Position numbers and translations under genes: made by a program
Part shown: piece by piece, positions 63,941-64,000 of the stretch
Layout of the letters: the number at the start of each line of letters is the position of its first letter
How positions within the stretch are numbered: the stretch's first letter is position 1
Source of the DNA: Pratylenchus scribneri
Taxonomy: Eukaryota; Nematoda; Chromadorea; Rhabditida; Pratylenchidae
Direction of reading: 5' to 3'
Assembly (NCBI GenBank): GCA_030063045.1
Contig: JAQSEB010000138.1
Coordinates: 1,550,001 to 1,614,000, forward strand
DNA length: 64,000 nt
The notes under the pieces: generated by a model
The model's input: only the letters and a program-made list of their open reading frames with translations
Databases searched by the model: none
What the model was told of the DNA's origin: nothing

Positions 63941-64000
63941 AATTAGAAAATTTGAAATCGGATAATAGAATATTGAAAATTGAGAATAAAATATTGAAAA
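63941..64000 (+). CDS. Start of a coiled-coil exon (partial)
   Basis: After the acceptor AAATTTTTAG, the frame LENLKSDNRILKIENKILK runs to the window end without a stop, with hydrophobic residues at heptad spacing. It resembles the coiled-coil N-terminal exons of the SPRY-family genes here, so it may begin another member, or it may be a further exon of an upstream gene. Too short to be sure. Confidence 0.4.

Overview
This window looks like nuclear DNA of an animal, most probably a plant-parasitic nematode of the cyst or root-knot kind. It is strongly AT-rich. Its genes are cut into short GT-AG exons that keep frame across introns of about 50 to 1,500 bases. It holds a Str-type nematode chemoreceptor, two small Ly6-like proteins, several SPRY (B30.2) genes of the type expanded in cyst nematodes, and a duplicated family of small secreted cysteine-rich proteins that resemble effectors. 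The species is inferred; nothing in the sequence names it. Every gene model was assembled by hand from open frames, splice signals and intron phase.

Layout. 1-1156 (-): partial SPRY-family gene leaving the window. 4136-8118 (+): seven-transmembrane chemoreceptor, 6 exons. 10520-12923 and 15967-18988 (+): tandem secreted Cys-rich genes, with a copy of the last chemoreceptor exon between them (14032-14247). 19815-24075 (-): five-finger C2H2 protein with two candidate first exons. 25920-27555 (+): Ala/Pro-rich protein. 28349-29365 (-): secreted Ly6-like protein. 30415-34993 (+): 12-exon gene of unknown function. 36026-36400 (-): two exons of an unknown gene. 37574-38395 (+): ABM monooxygenase-like protein of bacterial type. 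39385-40425: giant foldback element. 41111-42189 (+): second Ly6-like protein. 43596-48604 (+): alpha-arrestin with PPxY motifs. 49069-53193 (-): unknown gene with a one-base frame break. 54400-55730 (+) and 56435-58008 (-): two SPRY genes. 61182-63203 (+): FLYWCH-type protein with a coiled coil. 63941-64000 (+): coiled-coil exon running off the end.

The dominant non-genic content is non-autonomous mobile DNA. At least seven copies of one foldback family and about six of a second lie in introns and gene flanks. A truncated Merlin transposon, a small Merlin-type MITE with 8-bp target duplication and a Harbinger-like MITE are also present. The same minisatellite core occurs in introns of three genes.

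The most interesting points are: an orphan chemoreceptor exon whose eight differences from the parent are all synonymous; a secreted pair with a shared eight-cysteine module and acidic tail that has diverged far more than the exon duplicated with it; a bacterial-type ABM gene with introns; and palindromic elements with unrelated interiors but the same TGTTGC...GCAACA termini. There is no operon-like co-regulated pathway here. The genes are a mix of sensory, signalling, regulatory and putative host-interaction functions.
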